Shown: positions 18,501 to 26,996, numbered from the stretch's first letter. The stretch is 64,000 nucleotides of DNA from an uncultured Prevotella sp. (GCA_946188165.1 CAMHTW010000003.1:1-64000); one strand, 5' to 3'. Notes: generated from the letters alone by a model not told the origin. Numbers and translations are program-made.

Positions 18501-19699
18501 TTGCCATTTTTTATGCTTTCTTCATATACATTTAAGGCTAAATTGCTTTTTCCCTGGGAAGCTTTTCCTGCAATATGTAATTCATGCTCTGTGATAAATT
18601 CAATATCTTCCAATATATTCAAATAAACCCTTCCATAATTTATAAGAATAAAATATGAATTTAACAAAACATTCCTGTGTTTCTCAATAGAATCTTTCTC
18701 TTTTTTGTCTTCACACAACTCTTGGTGAGACCAACCGATTATTGATGATTCAATCTCATTTAATATATTCGATAAAATCTTGTTTGAACTTTTAAATTTC
18801 TCTCTATAAACTGTTATATTAGAAACCCAAGCCATCTGTTTATACATATCTTTATTAGCCAATATTTCTATATACTGGTTAATAATAGAATTCCCATCAT
18901 TAACGAGGGTATTCATAGATATAATTTGTGGCACATATTTATCATAGAGAGATTTGTATTTTTCTTCTGGAATAAAGTTTTGCAACTCATTTATTGCGTT
19001 ATCATATTCATTAGCAAAAGCCTTAATATTCAATTCTAAACATCTTTCATTTAACTCGTCAGCCTGTTTCTTTCCCCCAATACGGTTATATAATTCTTGT
19101 TGACGATTCATAGAACAGTAGAGTTCCGCATCATATTTTGACTTTATATTATGCTTGCCAAAAGTTTCGGCAGCTTTCTCTGCAAACCAACTAAAAGATA
19201 ATATTTTGTCGTTGAAAAAGAAATTATAAATGCTGGTATGTTTTCTAAGTAACGATAAAATTTCACTATCGCCCCAATGTGTTAATTCTGTTGGGGTAAT
19301 CGCTGGTAAGATTGGCTTTCCTCCCTGTAGAGAAGACTTTAATTGTGTATCAAACCATTCTTTTTCTTTATCTGTTAGTGATAATTTGCTACAAAGAATC
19401 CATTTTTTTAAATTATTGCCATGAACAGCATAAGCTCTTCCCAAGGATTTTTTTATTTGCTCCTTGCGCCCCCCTTCATCAAAACGGCCAAAGAATTTGC
19501 ATTGCCATCCCCAAATATCACCATTAGGAAGGGTTAAATAATATTCAACTCCATCACCTCCACCACTATCATCGATAGATGTAAATGTTCCCATTGTTCC
19601 ATACTCATCCAAGCACAACTGGTAGCACATTTCTTCAAAGCTATGCTTTTTGTCATCCTTATACGGGAGTAATTTGTCAAAATCTATATGGTCTATCAT
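15548..19699 (-). CDS. Large nuclease-STAND NTPase, probable Avs-like antiphage protein
   Basis: A 1383-residue protein. Residues about 1-130 resemble a restriction-endonuclease-like (Mrr or PD-(D/E)XK) domain: FEEMCYQLC, then GGGDGVEYY and WGWQCKFF, giving the D...QxK core. A helical region follows, then a P-loop NTPase with Walker A GKASQGKS (about 377), Walker B IFIIDGLNE (about 452) and a sensor-like FITTYR. The remaining 850 residues are unrecognised and probably form a helical sensor. Nuclease plus STAND NTPase plus long C-terminus is the plan of Avs-type antiviral sensors; assignment to a named subtype is not possible by eye. The gene is visibly richer in A and T than core genes here, consistent with transfer. 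It starts 29 bases after the DUF262 gene. Confidence 0.8.
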   Translation of the reverse strand: MIDHIDFDKLLPYKDDKKHSFEEMCYQLCLDEYGTMGTFTSIDDSGGGDGVEYYLTLPNGDIWGWQCKFFGRFDEGGRKEQIKKSLGRAYAVHGNNLKKWILCSKLSLTDKEKEWFDTQLKSSLQGGKPILPAITPTELTHWGDSEILSLLRKHTSIYNFFFNDKILSFSWFAEKAAETFGKHNIKSKYDAELYCSMNRQQELYNRIGGKKQADELNERCLELNIKAFANEYDNAINELQNFIPEEKYKSLYDKYVPQIISMNTLVNDGNSIINQYIEILANKDMYKQMAWVSNITVYREKFKSSNKILSNILNEIESSIIGWSHQELCEDKKEKDSIEKHRNVLLNSYFILINYGRVYLNILEDIEFITEHELHIAGKASQGKSNLALNVYEESIKNGNPAIFLLGREFKNSSSLEDQILQLLDLRDGWNFEKFLQVFDMYGRLSNTKAIFIIDGLNENLHWKEIWSDNLDRLIAKFKQLKYVLFITTYRASYENEIFPQNYFTVDALNYYKRIFVSGYDINIREAIDKYSKHYEVTISRLSSAIKIFRNEPVCLRLFFEAHKKQTVELIHDSVLYAFDEYIDNSVKNICNLLGIKYRNARVKTLLNKLVMYLWEHDCNGIPIKDLSDFTEPELEAFNHEDILLYRDFREVEEFCFTYDLIAGYLIASHLLDDIRTIDEMVTQADSDLFKRKLTEKGNPLFDVITNCYILLASRKFGISCCIYLPFPNEYIIDAIYGSSKDSIDKGFNVISPWIEEKFTNNPLSFFTKIIDVALEPDNKLNFIFSSHLLTKLTLPIKDLTWTEYIRSPYRNGKRIDQLIKGLENRSKTGGNKEKLYLGAHVVMWCLASVSHQQRYEASKALYWYGRTYPVEFLEVVRMGAGINDPYISERLYGVAYGIALAMQGLEKDNPLISDYLVPLARLVYEKFFFRDNITICHYLSRIYCRGIVDLASMYGTVFSTEENKCIFSPIPQFNKDDIEKWKEQDDSDIVIRMDFSNYQLGYLIPDGDGYSNPPLKKKSRWFLHQRIHELGWNEEQFGAIDNNISSDNWSRHNDNSKVDRYGKKYSWIAYYELAGILDDIGLLQNEWDEYRPIAADIDPSFPEEDQSIELLKDNFLGDNSINTKEWIETDTPIELDNLLYGKLQEKIDPTFICVYGYFCSQNQEIGRKRFTFVRPLIINAEDYEEFLALLSKQDLRGRWLPEIQTNSNIFAGEMHLSNVRCASNFVEMSFVTGYKPVDEKNDEEDSEFWSLLKEFGNYSGIRKQPITRDFKVFLPTMEYYYETDFSHETGRSISFEISSFEKLRPQAQSFEMLDANGKKASVNTVYSKDYNNQQHFVFLRKDILDHFLDNNNMKMVWAIWGEKDYTPPMAFKVFQQIEEYKE

Positions 19700-19728
19700 A
19701 TGACAGTATTCTTATTTGAGCTGCTTAT

Positions 19729-21792
19729 TTACTGTTTAATCGGCTTTAAGCCAAATTGCAAATCATCCTCGTCAATCTGATACAGACGGAATAGGTTCTT
19801 CAGGATGGCCATTTTGTTCCATGTGCTACTTCTTGACGGACAGTAATACAATCCTTCGGCTATTTTCTTATAGTGCTTACTTGCCTCAGTAGTGGAGAAC
19901 CAGACATTCCTGTTGCTTTTAGCCTCCTCATATAACAGAACAGGATTGATGGCAAACAGTTTGTTGATAACAGCCCACATCATTTCAGACCATTCTTCCA
20001 CATCCTCCCTTTCTTCTTGGAAGATGTAGTATTGGATCTTACGCCCAGTAGAAATACCATTGTCTTCTGATAGACTGACGACATCATCATCCTGCACCTC
20101 TGGTTGGAAGTATGTTTCAGGATAGCTCCATATAGTTTTTGCCAAACGTGACAGTTCTTGCTTTCTTTGTTCCAGTTCCTCTTCACTCCATTTGTCAAAC
20201 TGGGCTATATAATGGTTCATCCTCAGTCCACTCTGCTTAAAACCATTCTCCATATCTCGCTTTTCGTCGAAGGGTCTGTTACTGTACTTGATGTTATAAC
20301 CAGTCAGAGTAAGGTTTGATATGGTATGTAGCCACTTTTCTTGTATGGTTTCCCATTCAGTGCCAAGTTCCTGCTTCCATGCATTACTTAGCGTCTGTGG
20401 CATGATGTGTTCTATCGTCAAGATGCCTTCCTCAATATTCTCCACCACATCGTTCTTTTCTTTGCTGCTTCCATTCTCCAGTCGCTCGAAAATGTACATC
20501 TTATTCTTGGCCTGCATAGAATAGACCTTCTTTGTCGTGAAGCCGTTGATAAACTCTTCATCCTTGGGGAATGCACTCGACAATTTCTTGCTTTCAAGGA
20601 TATAAATCAGAACAGCCGAGTAATTATCCGTTTCCTTCTTGTTCTTCAGTACAGCATCATGAAGTGTGGCAAATATCTTGTTCAGTGCATTGGTTGGCAA
20701 GTCGCACATCAGGCGACGGAAGATGAAGGTCTCGATGCACGAGAATACTTTATAGATTTCTGTCAACGGTAACTCTACCTCTTTTGCATAAACGAGAAAC
20801 GCCATAAGGAAGGGATAGGCGACTGTCATATCCAGCAGATCCAAACGTTTGGCGATCTCATTGGTATCTTTGTCACCCACTTGAAATGCCTTGATGTCAC
20901 GATAGGTGTTGGCATAAACCAGCATTTCCTGCAGCACTTCTTCTATGCCGTCATAACGCTTGGTAAATTCCTTAAAAGCGAAGTATATCTTCCTTTGATT
21001 AGGAATAGTTCCTTGCTTAATAGTCAGATAATTCCTAACGAAACCATCCAACTCATTGCCGCTGCATTTTTCTATCTTATTCCAATACTTATCGTAGAAT
21101 TGCTCCTGAATGTTGGGGGCCAAGTTCATCAATACGAAGTTCCTAATCTTGTCGGCCTCCGTCAAGTCAAGTCCTGTAGAGTTCAGGCTTTCGAATATCA
21201 ACTGTGGATTGTCGCCGTGCTGAGGTTCCAGCTCTATATCAATGATTTCAAGACTATCAATGGCCCTGTATAGTTCGTCAGGTGTCAGTTCACGTATCTG
21301 CACAATCCTGTCGTAGAAATAATTGTAGTTGATGGTGACCTTGGAGTCTTGTATATACTCTGTCTCGTCGTTATATATCAGCCGGTCAAAAGCCGTACAA
21401 TCATCGCGGAAGGGCTTCAGTCTAACTTTCCTTTCATCTCTCCTATACTTATCTATGATATACGTATCCTCCAGTATCTCTGACAATCTTGAATCCTCAG
21501 GAACACATATACCTTTCTTCATAGCGTTGATCATCGCAATAAGAATCAATGAGATGGTGGTGATACGCTGTTGTCCGTCAATGAGTATCACTTCGTCCCT
21601 GCTATGAGCATACGACACAATGCTACCAAAGAAGTGTGTGGATTTCCCTTCCTTGATAACACTAACAAGGTCATCGAACAACTGTTTGCAGTTCTCGCGT
21701 TTCCAGTCGTAATTCCTTTGGTACACTGGTATGATGAATCTCTTTCTGGCTCCTTCAAGAAATTCCAGTAGATGTGATGCAGTTCCTTTCAT
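19729..21792 (-). CDS. GmrSD-like DUF262/DUF1524 restriction endonuclease
   Basis: A 687-residue single-chain protein. The N-terminal DUF262 half has IPVYQRNYDW and LIDGQQRITT (about residues 73-82), the nucleotide-binding DGQQR motif. The DUF1524 half has the HNH-type IEHIMPQTLSNAW (about 475) followed by ISNLTLTGYNIKYSN. About 110 C-terminal residues form a further domain of unknown type. Known GmrSD enzymes are NTP-dependent type IV nucleases that cut modified phage DNA; specificity here is unknown. It sits 52 bases after the 224-residue unknown and 29 bases before the STAND gene, in the same orientation, so it is probably part of one operon. Confidence 0.87.
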   Translation of the reverse strand: MKGTASHLLEFLEGARKRFIIPVYQRNYDWKRENCKQLFDDLVSVIKEGKSTHFFGSIVSYAHSRDEVILIDGQQRITTISLILIAMINAMKKGICVPEDSRLSEILEDTYIIDKYRRDERKVRLKPFRDDCTAFDRLIYNDETEYIQDSKVTINYNYFYDRIVQIRELTPDELYRAIDSLEIIDIELEPQHGDNPQLIFESLNSTGLDLTEADKIRNFVLMNLAPNIQEQFYDKYWNKIEKCSGNELDGFVRNYLTIKQGTIPNQRKIYFAFKEFTKRYDGIEEVLQEMLVYANTYRDIKAFQVGDKDTNEIAKRLDLLDMTVAYPFLMAFLVYAKEVELPLTEIYKVFSCIETFIFRRLMCDLPTNALNKIFATLHDAVLKNKKETDNYSAVLIYILESKKLSSAFPKDEEFINGFTTKKVYSMQAKNKMYIFERLENGSSKEKNDVVENIEEGILTIEHIMPQTLSNAWKQELGTEWETIQEKWLHTISNLTLTGYNIKYSNRPFDEKRDMENGFKQSGLRMNHYIAQFDKWSEEELEQRKQELSRLAKTIWSYPETYFQPEVQDDDVVSLSEDNGISTGRKIQYYIFQEEREDVEEWSEMMWAVINKLFAINPVLLYEEAKSNRNVWFSTTEASKHYKKIAEGLYYCPSRSSTWNKMAILKNLFRLYQIDEDDLQFGLKPIKQ

Positions 21793-21844
21793 ATTAATAT
21801 TGACAGATAAAAAAAATAACTATTCCATATTCCATTTTCAGAAA

Positions 21845-22519
21845 TTATATATTGGGGATTCCTTTAATTATGAAATTATAAAATCCATTTCCCAAACCAC
21901 TTCTTTTATATAAATAAACATTTTCAGGATGTAACAATTTTCTATTTCCACCTCTTCTTATCATCTTTTCTAAATCCTCAGCACCTCTCTTTTCTATAAG
22001 ACCTAAAGGTTCTAATCCCCATAGATGTATGCGTATATCATCAGGATTTGCTTCTTTCTTGTAATTACAACTCACATGATCTATGATAGATTTTTCTGTA
22101 TGATAGCAGGATAAGTAATTAAGAATAATAACATCCAAATAGTTTACTTGTTCTACTATACGCAAATAGACAGGTTTACTTATACAATCAATATTGTCGG
22201 GATTACGACAAGCAGCAAGGTAATTTGCTAACAAACATCTTTTTTCTTCATTAAATTCATCCTTTGCCTTTTGAAAGACTGACAAAAAATCTTCTTCATA
22301 TATGGGTGTGTTACGAAAGAAATCTTTGTCTAATAATGCTTCTTTTATTATTTCCAAATCACTTTCATACTTTTGTAGTGTATCTTTGATGTTCTCAATT
22401 TGTTCATTGTTATGTAAACTTTTAAAGAAACGAGTTATTGCAGAGGAAAAAGATATAGAATCAATGCAGTAATCCGATGCCCCACCTATAAATGACAATT
22501 CCTTCTCTAACATACTCAC
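21845..22519 (-). CDS. Unrecognised 224-residue protein of the defence operon
   Basis: I do not recognise the family. There is no signal peptide or membrane helix. The N-terminal half looks helical and charged (residues about 35-105). Residues 110-175 contain IVEQVNYLDVIILNYLSC and IRIHLWGLEPLGLIEKRG, which has the look of a winged-helix pattern. Its start overlaps the stop of the MmeI-like gene by 4 bases (ATGA), which implies translational coupling and so a role tied to that enzyme, perhaps as a regulator, inhibitor or specificity partner. The base composition is A+T-rich like the STAND gene. Alternatives are an antitoxin-like guard or an unrelated passenger. Confidence 0.75.
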   Translation of the reverse strand: MSMLEKELSFIGGASDYCIDSISFSSAITRFFKSLHNNEQIENIKDTLQKYESDLEIIKEALLDKDFFRNTPIYEEDFLSVFQKAKDEFNEEKRCLLANYLAACRNPDNIDCISKPVYLRIVEQVNYLDVIILNYLSCYHTEKSIIDHVSCNYKKEANPDDIRIHLWGLEPLGLIEKRGAEDLEKMIRRGGNRKLLHPENVYLYKRSGLGNGFYNFIIKGIPNI

Positions 22520-25266
22520 TTCGTTAATTCTTTATACAACTTAAACAACTCCGCCACGCATTGGCTTTCTGTCATCGTTTTGACATTAAAGCCGTATGCT
22601 TGCATAACTGCTCTATCGTTGTCTTGATGGGCATTACGAAGTTCTACAGGCATAGTCAAATCATCGTACAGGTCTGCCAAAGAAGAATCTGGATATTTAG
22701 CACGAGCATCAAGAATTGCTTGTGCAGTCAGTTCTATCTTCGCTTTCTGTTCATCTGTTGGAGTCGGCCAAGGGAAATTATTATAAACCACATCTTTAGA
22801 ATAACGATAATCGCTCTTCAATCTTCCACAAACAGCACGCATCCAAGCCATATGCACATTACTCTCAAGAATGCCAAAATGGTATCGTGATGCATCTGGT
22901 ATAAGGAGTATAGCATCTGTAACTATAATGTCTTTGCCAATAAATCCCATAGGAACATATTTTCTCCGTTCAGATGAAACCCTTGGTACGACAACAGAAG
23001 AATCTGGATTAACGGTTTCTCTAAAGAGATGTGGAGTACAAGCCAATTTTCTGGTTCCAGCATCGTTACTTGCTAATCTCATTTCTTTAACAGCCTCTAT
23101 CCTTTTCATTACTAATGGCATCTTTCTTATCTCTGCAGGAGTTATGTTTACAAGCCATAAGCAATAACGTGGAATGTTATTGATAAACTCTCTAGCTCCA
23201 ATTAACTTTCTAATGTATTTCTTCGCCTCAGGTTCGCGGGAAACAAAGCTGTCGTAATCGTCTTTTTCTATAATCAAATTACCACCATCCGTTGGCTGAT
23301 TTACCTTTCTCATAACGGGCACATCACAAAGTGGCTTGCTACGACTGTCAATGAAGACATCAGGAGCATCCATCAAGTAAGCGTTGATATTCGTTGCTTC
23401 ACGTACTTTATCGTTATCGTATATTTTCTTTATTGCTTTGTTCTCTAAAAAGCTAAAGCCAACAATAACACAATGAACATGAGCTTTAAGACTGGCTTCA
23501 CTATCCCATCTAAATGTACGGTGAGCGAAGTCTATATGGATGTTGTAACTATTAAACAATTCTTTCCACAATAATGGGACTTGCTCGCCTTGAGTAATAG
23601 AATTAGTAGAAACTAATGCACATTTGACTTTTGAATTTACGATATACGCAGCAGCTTTTACATACCAGCAACACACATAATCCAAAGTCTTGTTTTTTGG
23701 GAAAAAAGGTGCCAAATCTGCTCTTTGTGAATCATTCATATAGTTGTTTCCCACAAATGGTGGATTACCCATAATATAGTCCAAATTTTCCTTTGGCACA
23801 ACACTTTGCCAGTCAACACGAAGGGCATTCCCCTCTACAATGTTTGTATACGATTTCAACGGCAGGAAGTCAATGTCACGCTTGATAATCTTCTCTGTCT
23901 CACGAAGCATCTGTGCCTCTGAAATCCAAAGGGCAGTAGTGGCAACGGTTACAGCAAAGTCATTAATCTCGATACCATAGAATTGGTGAATACTCACCTT
24001 GATAGGATTCACTTCTTCAAAGCCGAGGAATGCCTGACCATGATAGCGTTCACGGATGCACTCATTCTCCAAACGACGGAGTGAAAGATAAGTCTCTGTA
24101 AGGAAGTTACCAGAGCCGCAAGCAGGGTCTAAGAAAGTAAGCGAAGCCAAACGATCTTGGTAAGCATCGAGTTTCTTCTGCCGTTGTCGCTCAACCTTTT
24201 CTTCCAGTATCCCGTCCAATTCACGGCGCAAATCATTCAAGAACAGCGGGTCGATGACTTTATGTATGTTCTCAATGGAAGTGTAGTGCATGCCACCACT
24301 CCGTCGTGTCTCAGGATTAAGTGTGCTCTCAAACACCGCTCCAAAGATAGTTGGCGATATTTCCGACCAATCGAAGTCAAGGCTGGCATTCTGTAAAAGA
24401 GCAGCCTTAAGTTCTTCGGTGAACTGAGGAATTTCTATTTCCTCTTCAAACAGTCCTCCGTTAGTGTAGGGGAAGGCTTTTAAATCGTCTTTAAGATACC
24501 TACTACGCTTCTCTGGCGGTGTGTTCAATACTTCAAAAAGGTCACGCAAAGCACGACGCATATCCTCGGCCTCATAGCGAACAAGGAAATCATGAAACTG
24601 TTCATGTGTAAAGATTCCTGCGTCCTCGGCATAAAGACAGAACACGATGCGGACACATAGGATATTGAGCCAACGGAGTGCTTCGGGGCTGTTATCATCG
24701 TATTGCTCCAAAAGAGCCTCATAAATCTTGCCGACAATCTCACCTGCTTCCTTTGACACCTTTATTTCCTTGCTAAGATGTTCGTTCTTGGCATCAACAA
24801 GGAACATAAGGCGGTAATACTCTTTGCCCAAATTCTCTAAAAGTATCTGCTCAGGTTCACTGTTGGGCTGCTCCATGTCATAAACCAGGAACTCGGAGAA
24901 GTTGCAAGTGACAATCCAACGAGGATGTTCAGAAACTGGAAGCGATACCACATAACGGCGAGCCTGTTGGAACGGATTAAGCAATGAGCCGTCACTTTGA
25001 CGGATGCCAGCACGCAAATCCTTTCCCAACGATTTCTGCTCTATCAGAACTTTGGTGGAACGGATGCGGCCATCTATAAAGTTGGAGGCATCTACCATTC
25101 GATGGTCTTCAAAAGTGATAAAGCCATCCGATGGTGTTTCAATGCCAAAGACATTTGTAAGCAAGTCAATCCAGAAGGGTTGCGACTCGCCCCTTTCATA
25201 TCCTCTGTCTTTCCACCGCTCTGCAAATTCAGCAGCAGCCATAGCCATTTGTTTTTCGGTCTTCAT
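22516..25266 (-). CDS. MmeI-like single-chain restriction-modification enzyme (type IIL/IIG)
   Basis: A 916-residue protein, the same size as MmeI. The N-terminal nuclease domain has a D-x10-ExK core (DGRIRSTKVLIEQKS, about residues 64-78). A helical region follows, then a gamma-type N6-adenine methyltransferase with motif I DPACGSGNF (about 379) and motif IV NPPF (about 500). The target recognition domain and C-terminus (about 620-916) follow. Such enzymes cut DNA away from an asymmetric site and protect the host by methylating one strand with the same protein, so no separate methylase is needed and none is seen. The nuclease motif looks intact. It is 24 bases after the HNH gene and overlaps the next gene by 4 bases. 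Confidence 0.88.
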   Translation of the reverse strand: MKTEKQMAMAAAEFAERWKDRGYERGESQPFWIDLLTNVFGIETPSDGFITFEDHRMVDASNFIDGRIRSTKVLIEQKSLGKDLRAGIRQSDGSLLNPFQQARRYVVSLPVSEHPRWIVTCNFSEFLVYDMEQPNSEPEQILLENLGKEYYRLMFLVDAKNEHLSKEIKVSKEAGEIVGKIYEALLEQYDDNSPEALRWLNILCVRIVFCLYAEDAGIFTHEQFHDFLVRYEAEDMRRALRDLFEVLNTPPEKRSRYLKDDLKAFPYTNGGLFEEEIEIPQFTEELKAALLQNASLDFDWSEISPTIFGAVFESTLNPETRRSGGMHYTSIENIHKVIDPLFLNDLRRELDGILEEKVERQRQKKLDAYQDRLASLTFLDPACGSGNFLTETYLSLRRLENECIRERYHGQAFLGFEEVNPIKVSIHQFYGIEINDFAVTVATTALWISEAQMLRETEKIIKRDIDFLPLKSYTNIVEGNALRVDWQSVVPKENLDYIMGNPPFVGNNYMNDSQRADLAPFFPKNKTLDYVCCWYVKAAAYIVNSKVKCALVSTNSITQGEQVPLLWKELFNSYNIHIDFAHRTFRWDSEASLKAHVHCVIVGFSFLENKAIKKIYDNDKVREATNINAYLMDAPDVFIDSRSKPLCDVPVMRKVNQPTDGGNLIIEKDDYDSFVSREPEAKKYIRKLIGAREFINNIPRYCLWLVNITPAEIRKMPLVMKRIEAVKEMRLASNDAGTRKLACTPHLFRETVNPDSSVVVPRVSSERRKYVPMGFIGKDIIVTDAILLIPDASRYHFGILESNVHMAWMRAVCGRLKSDYRYSKDVVYNNFPWPTPTDEQKAKIELTAQAILDARAKYPDSSLADLYDDLTMPVELRNAHQDNDRAVMQAYGFNVKTMTESQCVAELFKLYKELTK

Positions 25267-25290
25267 ATTTGTTGTTACTTCTTTCTTTTG

Positions 25291-25896
25291 TTACGAATAA
25301 GTTTCAGGTTGTGGATAGTCGAGAGGAATGTATTGCCATTTGAAAGGCAAATCCATTTCATCCAATTCTTCCGCATGTTTATCCATCAATCCGTTTTCTA
25401 CGCTATATAGGTAGATGTTCTTCAGATAATGAATGAGGATGTTCAGGGGAGGCCATTCTTTACGAACTGTGGCATACCACTCGAACAAATCCATGTTACC
25501 CTTCGACGAGTTGCACGTCTTACAAACCATGATGATATTATCCATATCGTTGGCACCACCCTTGCTTTTTGGAAAAACATGATCTTTTGTTAGCTTTGAT
25601 GGTTCCATCTCCTTGCCGCAATACCAACAATAATTGTTCTCTTTAATCTTTGCCACGTTGAACTCCAGTAGGTCGTGTATGTTCCATCGGCCTTCCTTGT
25701 AAGCTTTGAATGCCTTGGCGCGTATCATGTAGCATGACTTGTCGTATTTCGCTTTCCCCATGTTGAGTGCTGCACAAAGCATTTGCAAATTGGCATACGA
25801 CCAGAACAAGTATTCACCAAAGTTCGCAAACTTTGGAAACCGCTTTTCGCTTTTCTGTTTCATCTGAATGTCTATTGCCATTTTTGCACAATTCAA
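25291..25896 (-). CDS. HNH endonuclease
   Basis: A 201-residue protein with a zinc-binding HNH core: CWYCGKEM (about residue 90), KDHVFPKSKGG with the catalytic DH, then NIIMVCKTCNSSKG. The N-terminal 85 residues are helical and basic; the C-terminal tail is unrecognised. HNH proteins of this kind occur in restriction systems and mobile elements. It overlaps the XRE regulator stop by 4 bases and precedes the MmeI-like gene, so it may add a second nuclease to that module. Confidence 0.85.
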   Translation of the reverse strand: MNCAKMAIDIQMKQKSEKRFPKFANFGEYLFWSYANLQMLCAALNMGKAKYDKSCYMIRAKAFKAYKEGRWNIHDLLEFNVAKIKENNYCWYCGKEMEPSKLTKDHVFPKSKGGANDMDNIIMVCKTCNSSKGNMDLFEWYATVRKEWPPLNILIHYLKNIYLYSVENGLMDKHAEELDEMDLPFKWQYIPLDYPQPETYS

Positions 25897-26120
25897 CTTA
25901 GAACAGAATCCATGAATTTTTTGTTATACAATTCTTCTACTCCGACATTGAGAAGCTTGGCTATCTTTGCAAGGGTTTCAATGTCTGGTTGTGAAGAGTT
26001 GGTACACCATTTGGAAACTGTAGATGGACTCACGCCCAGTTCTTCAGAAAGCCACTTGCTGGTTCTCTTCTGTTCCACTAACACTATTTTCAGGCGATTT
26101 ACGTCTTGCATACATTTCAA
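25893..26120 (-). CDS. XRE-family helix-turn-helix regulator (candidate controller of the defence operon)
   Basis: A 75-residue protein that is almost entirely one HTH domain: WLSEELGVSPSTVSKWCTNS (about residues 23-42) followed by PDIETLAKIAKLLNVGVEEL. Its size and position first in the operon resemble the C proteins of restriction-modification systems, which delay nuclease expression on entry to a new host. The ATG at 26120 is used; one at 26111 (MQDVNRLK) is nearly as good. A -7-like TAACTTTA lies on the minus strand at 26137-26144. The ATGA overlap couples it to the HNH gene. Confidence 0.85.
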   Translation of the reverse strand: MKCMQDVNRLKIVLVEQKRTSKWLSEELGVSPSTVSKWCTNSSQPDIETLAKIAKLLNVGVEELYNKKFMDSVLS

Positions 26121-26208
26121 ATTTTTAGTTTGGGTGTAAAGTTAGTGAAAAATCTTCAATCAAAATAATATTTGCTTGTTTTTTAGAGTTTATTAAGTCT
26201 ATGGAAAT

Positions 26209-26237
26209 GAAAGATGCGGCATTTATCCGCATCTTTC
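26209..26237 (-). terminator. 11-bp perfect hairpin upstream of the XRE gene
   Basis: GAAAGATGCGG (26209-26219) pairs perfectly with CCGCATCTTTC (26227-26237) around a 7-base loop. It lies between the remnant at 26257 and the XRE gene and would end leftward transcription entering the island. The tract following on the minus strand is only moderately T-rich, so an operator role is also possible. Confidence 0.5.
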
Positions 26238-26256
26238 AAGTATGTTTCGGACTTCA

Positions 26257-26432
26257 TTACCACCCAAGCCCATTCTTCTTGGTTCCATCCCAATTGGTCA
26301 GTTCATCTGCATTACCATTACTGCCACCAATGGATTGACCACCCGTTGACAATCTCATTTCTGATGCGAGCTGACCGATGCGGGCAACGGCAACTTCCCA
26401 CTGGAACTTGCCAATTCTGCCGACAAGGGATC
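26257..26432 (-). pseudogene. C-terminal coding fragment of an unidentified protein
   Basis: On the minus strand an open frame of about 58 codons ends at TAA (26257-26259). It has protein-like composition (WEVAVARIGQLASEM, then a Gly/Ser/Asn-rich tail) but no start, and it is cut at its 5' side by the repeat at 26428. I do not recognise the family. It looks like the end of a gene truncated when the neighbouring DNA was rearranged. Confidence 0.35.
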
Positions 26433-26466
26433 ATGGGGGGATCATGGGGTCGGTTCTTCTGATCAT
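26428..26466. repeat. Junction repeat GACAAGGGATCATGGGG...GGTTCTTCTGATCAT
   Basis: Matches 35387-35420 closely, except that GGATCATGGG is duplicated here. It sits exactly between two truncated coding fragments (26257-26432 minus and 26461-26916 plus), so it marks a breakpoint or insertion scar. A weaker relative, CGGGGTCGGTTCCGAATGATC, starts each copy of the 286-bp repeat at 35.1 and 36.4 kb. Confidence 0.65.
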
Positions 26467-26916
26467 GACTCGACCATCTTCAACAACACACCAAGGGGTA
26501 TGCACCGTGCATCAGGAGTGGAGAAGTCGCGTCTGAATCCGTTCCAGGCACATACTTACATAGAGTTAGGCTCGGTTTCTGTTACGTTAGGCTGGGTAGA
26601 CGACCTGCTGACTGACATGGAGAAATCATACCTCACTACGAATCGTACTCCTGCCAGTTTTGGCTTCAATTACGACAACGGCAGCTATATCCGCAAAGTC
26701 CTCGACGGCATCAAGCAGTCCAGTTGCAACATGATGTTCGTCTATGGCATGCAGGACCCCTGGACCGGCAACCGTATTCCTGACGACAAGTTAGGCAAGA
26801 ACTGCCAGATTCTCTATATTGAGAACGGCACTCACAACGATGCCATCGACACATGGAACGCCTCTGAGCGTAACCAGCTCTTCCAGTGGCTCAAAGGCCT
26901 GGGCTTCGACCTGTAA
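26461..26916 (+). pseudogene. C-terminal remnant of an S37-type secreted peptidase
   Basis: About 150 codons remain open. The segment FVYGMQDPWTGNRIPDD and the later NGTHNDAIDTW match the Asp and His regions at the C-terminus of the intact S37-type gene at 26997-28643 (FVYAKNDPWTGARPDD). The N-terminal three quarters, including the nucleophile serine, are missing and replaced by the repeat at 26428. An ATG at 26500 could start a shorter product, but without the serine it would not be an active peptidase. It faces the intact gene and shares a terminator with it. Confidence 0.7.
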
Positions 26917-26944
26917 AACAAACTAAACGAGATGCACAAAGAAA

Positions 26945-26975
26945 AAGGAGGACACCCATTGTGGAAGTCCTCCTT
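26945..26975. terminator. Bidirectional hairpin terminator between converging S37-type genes
   Basis: AAGGAGGAC (26945-26953) pairs with GTCCTCCTT (26967-26975), flanked by A-rich sequence on the left and T-rich on the right, so it can end transcription from both directions. Confidence 0.75.
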
Positions 26976-26996
26976 CTGTTTGCTTTCTCCTTACTG

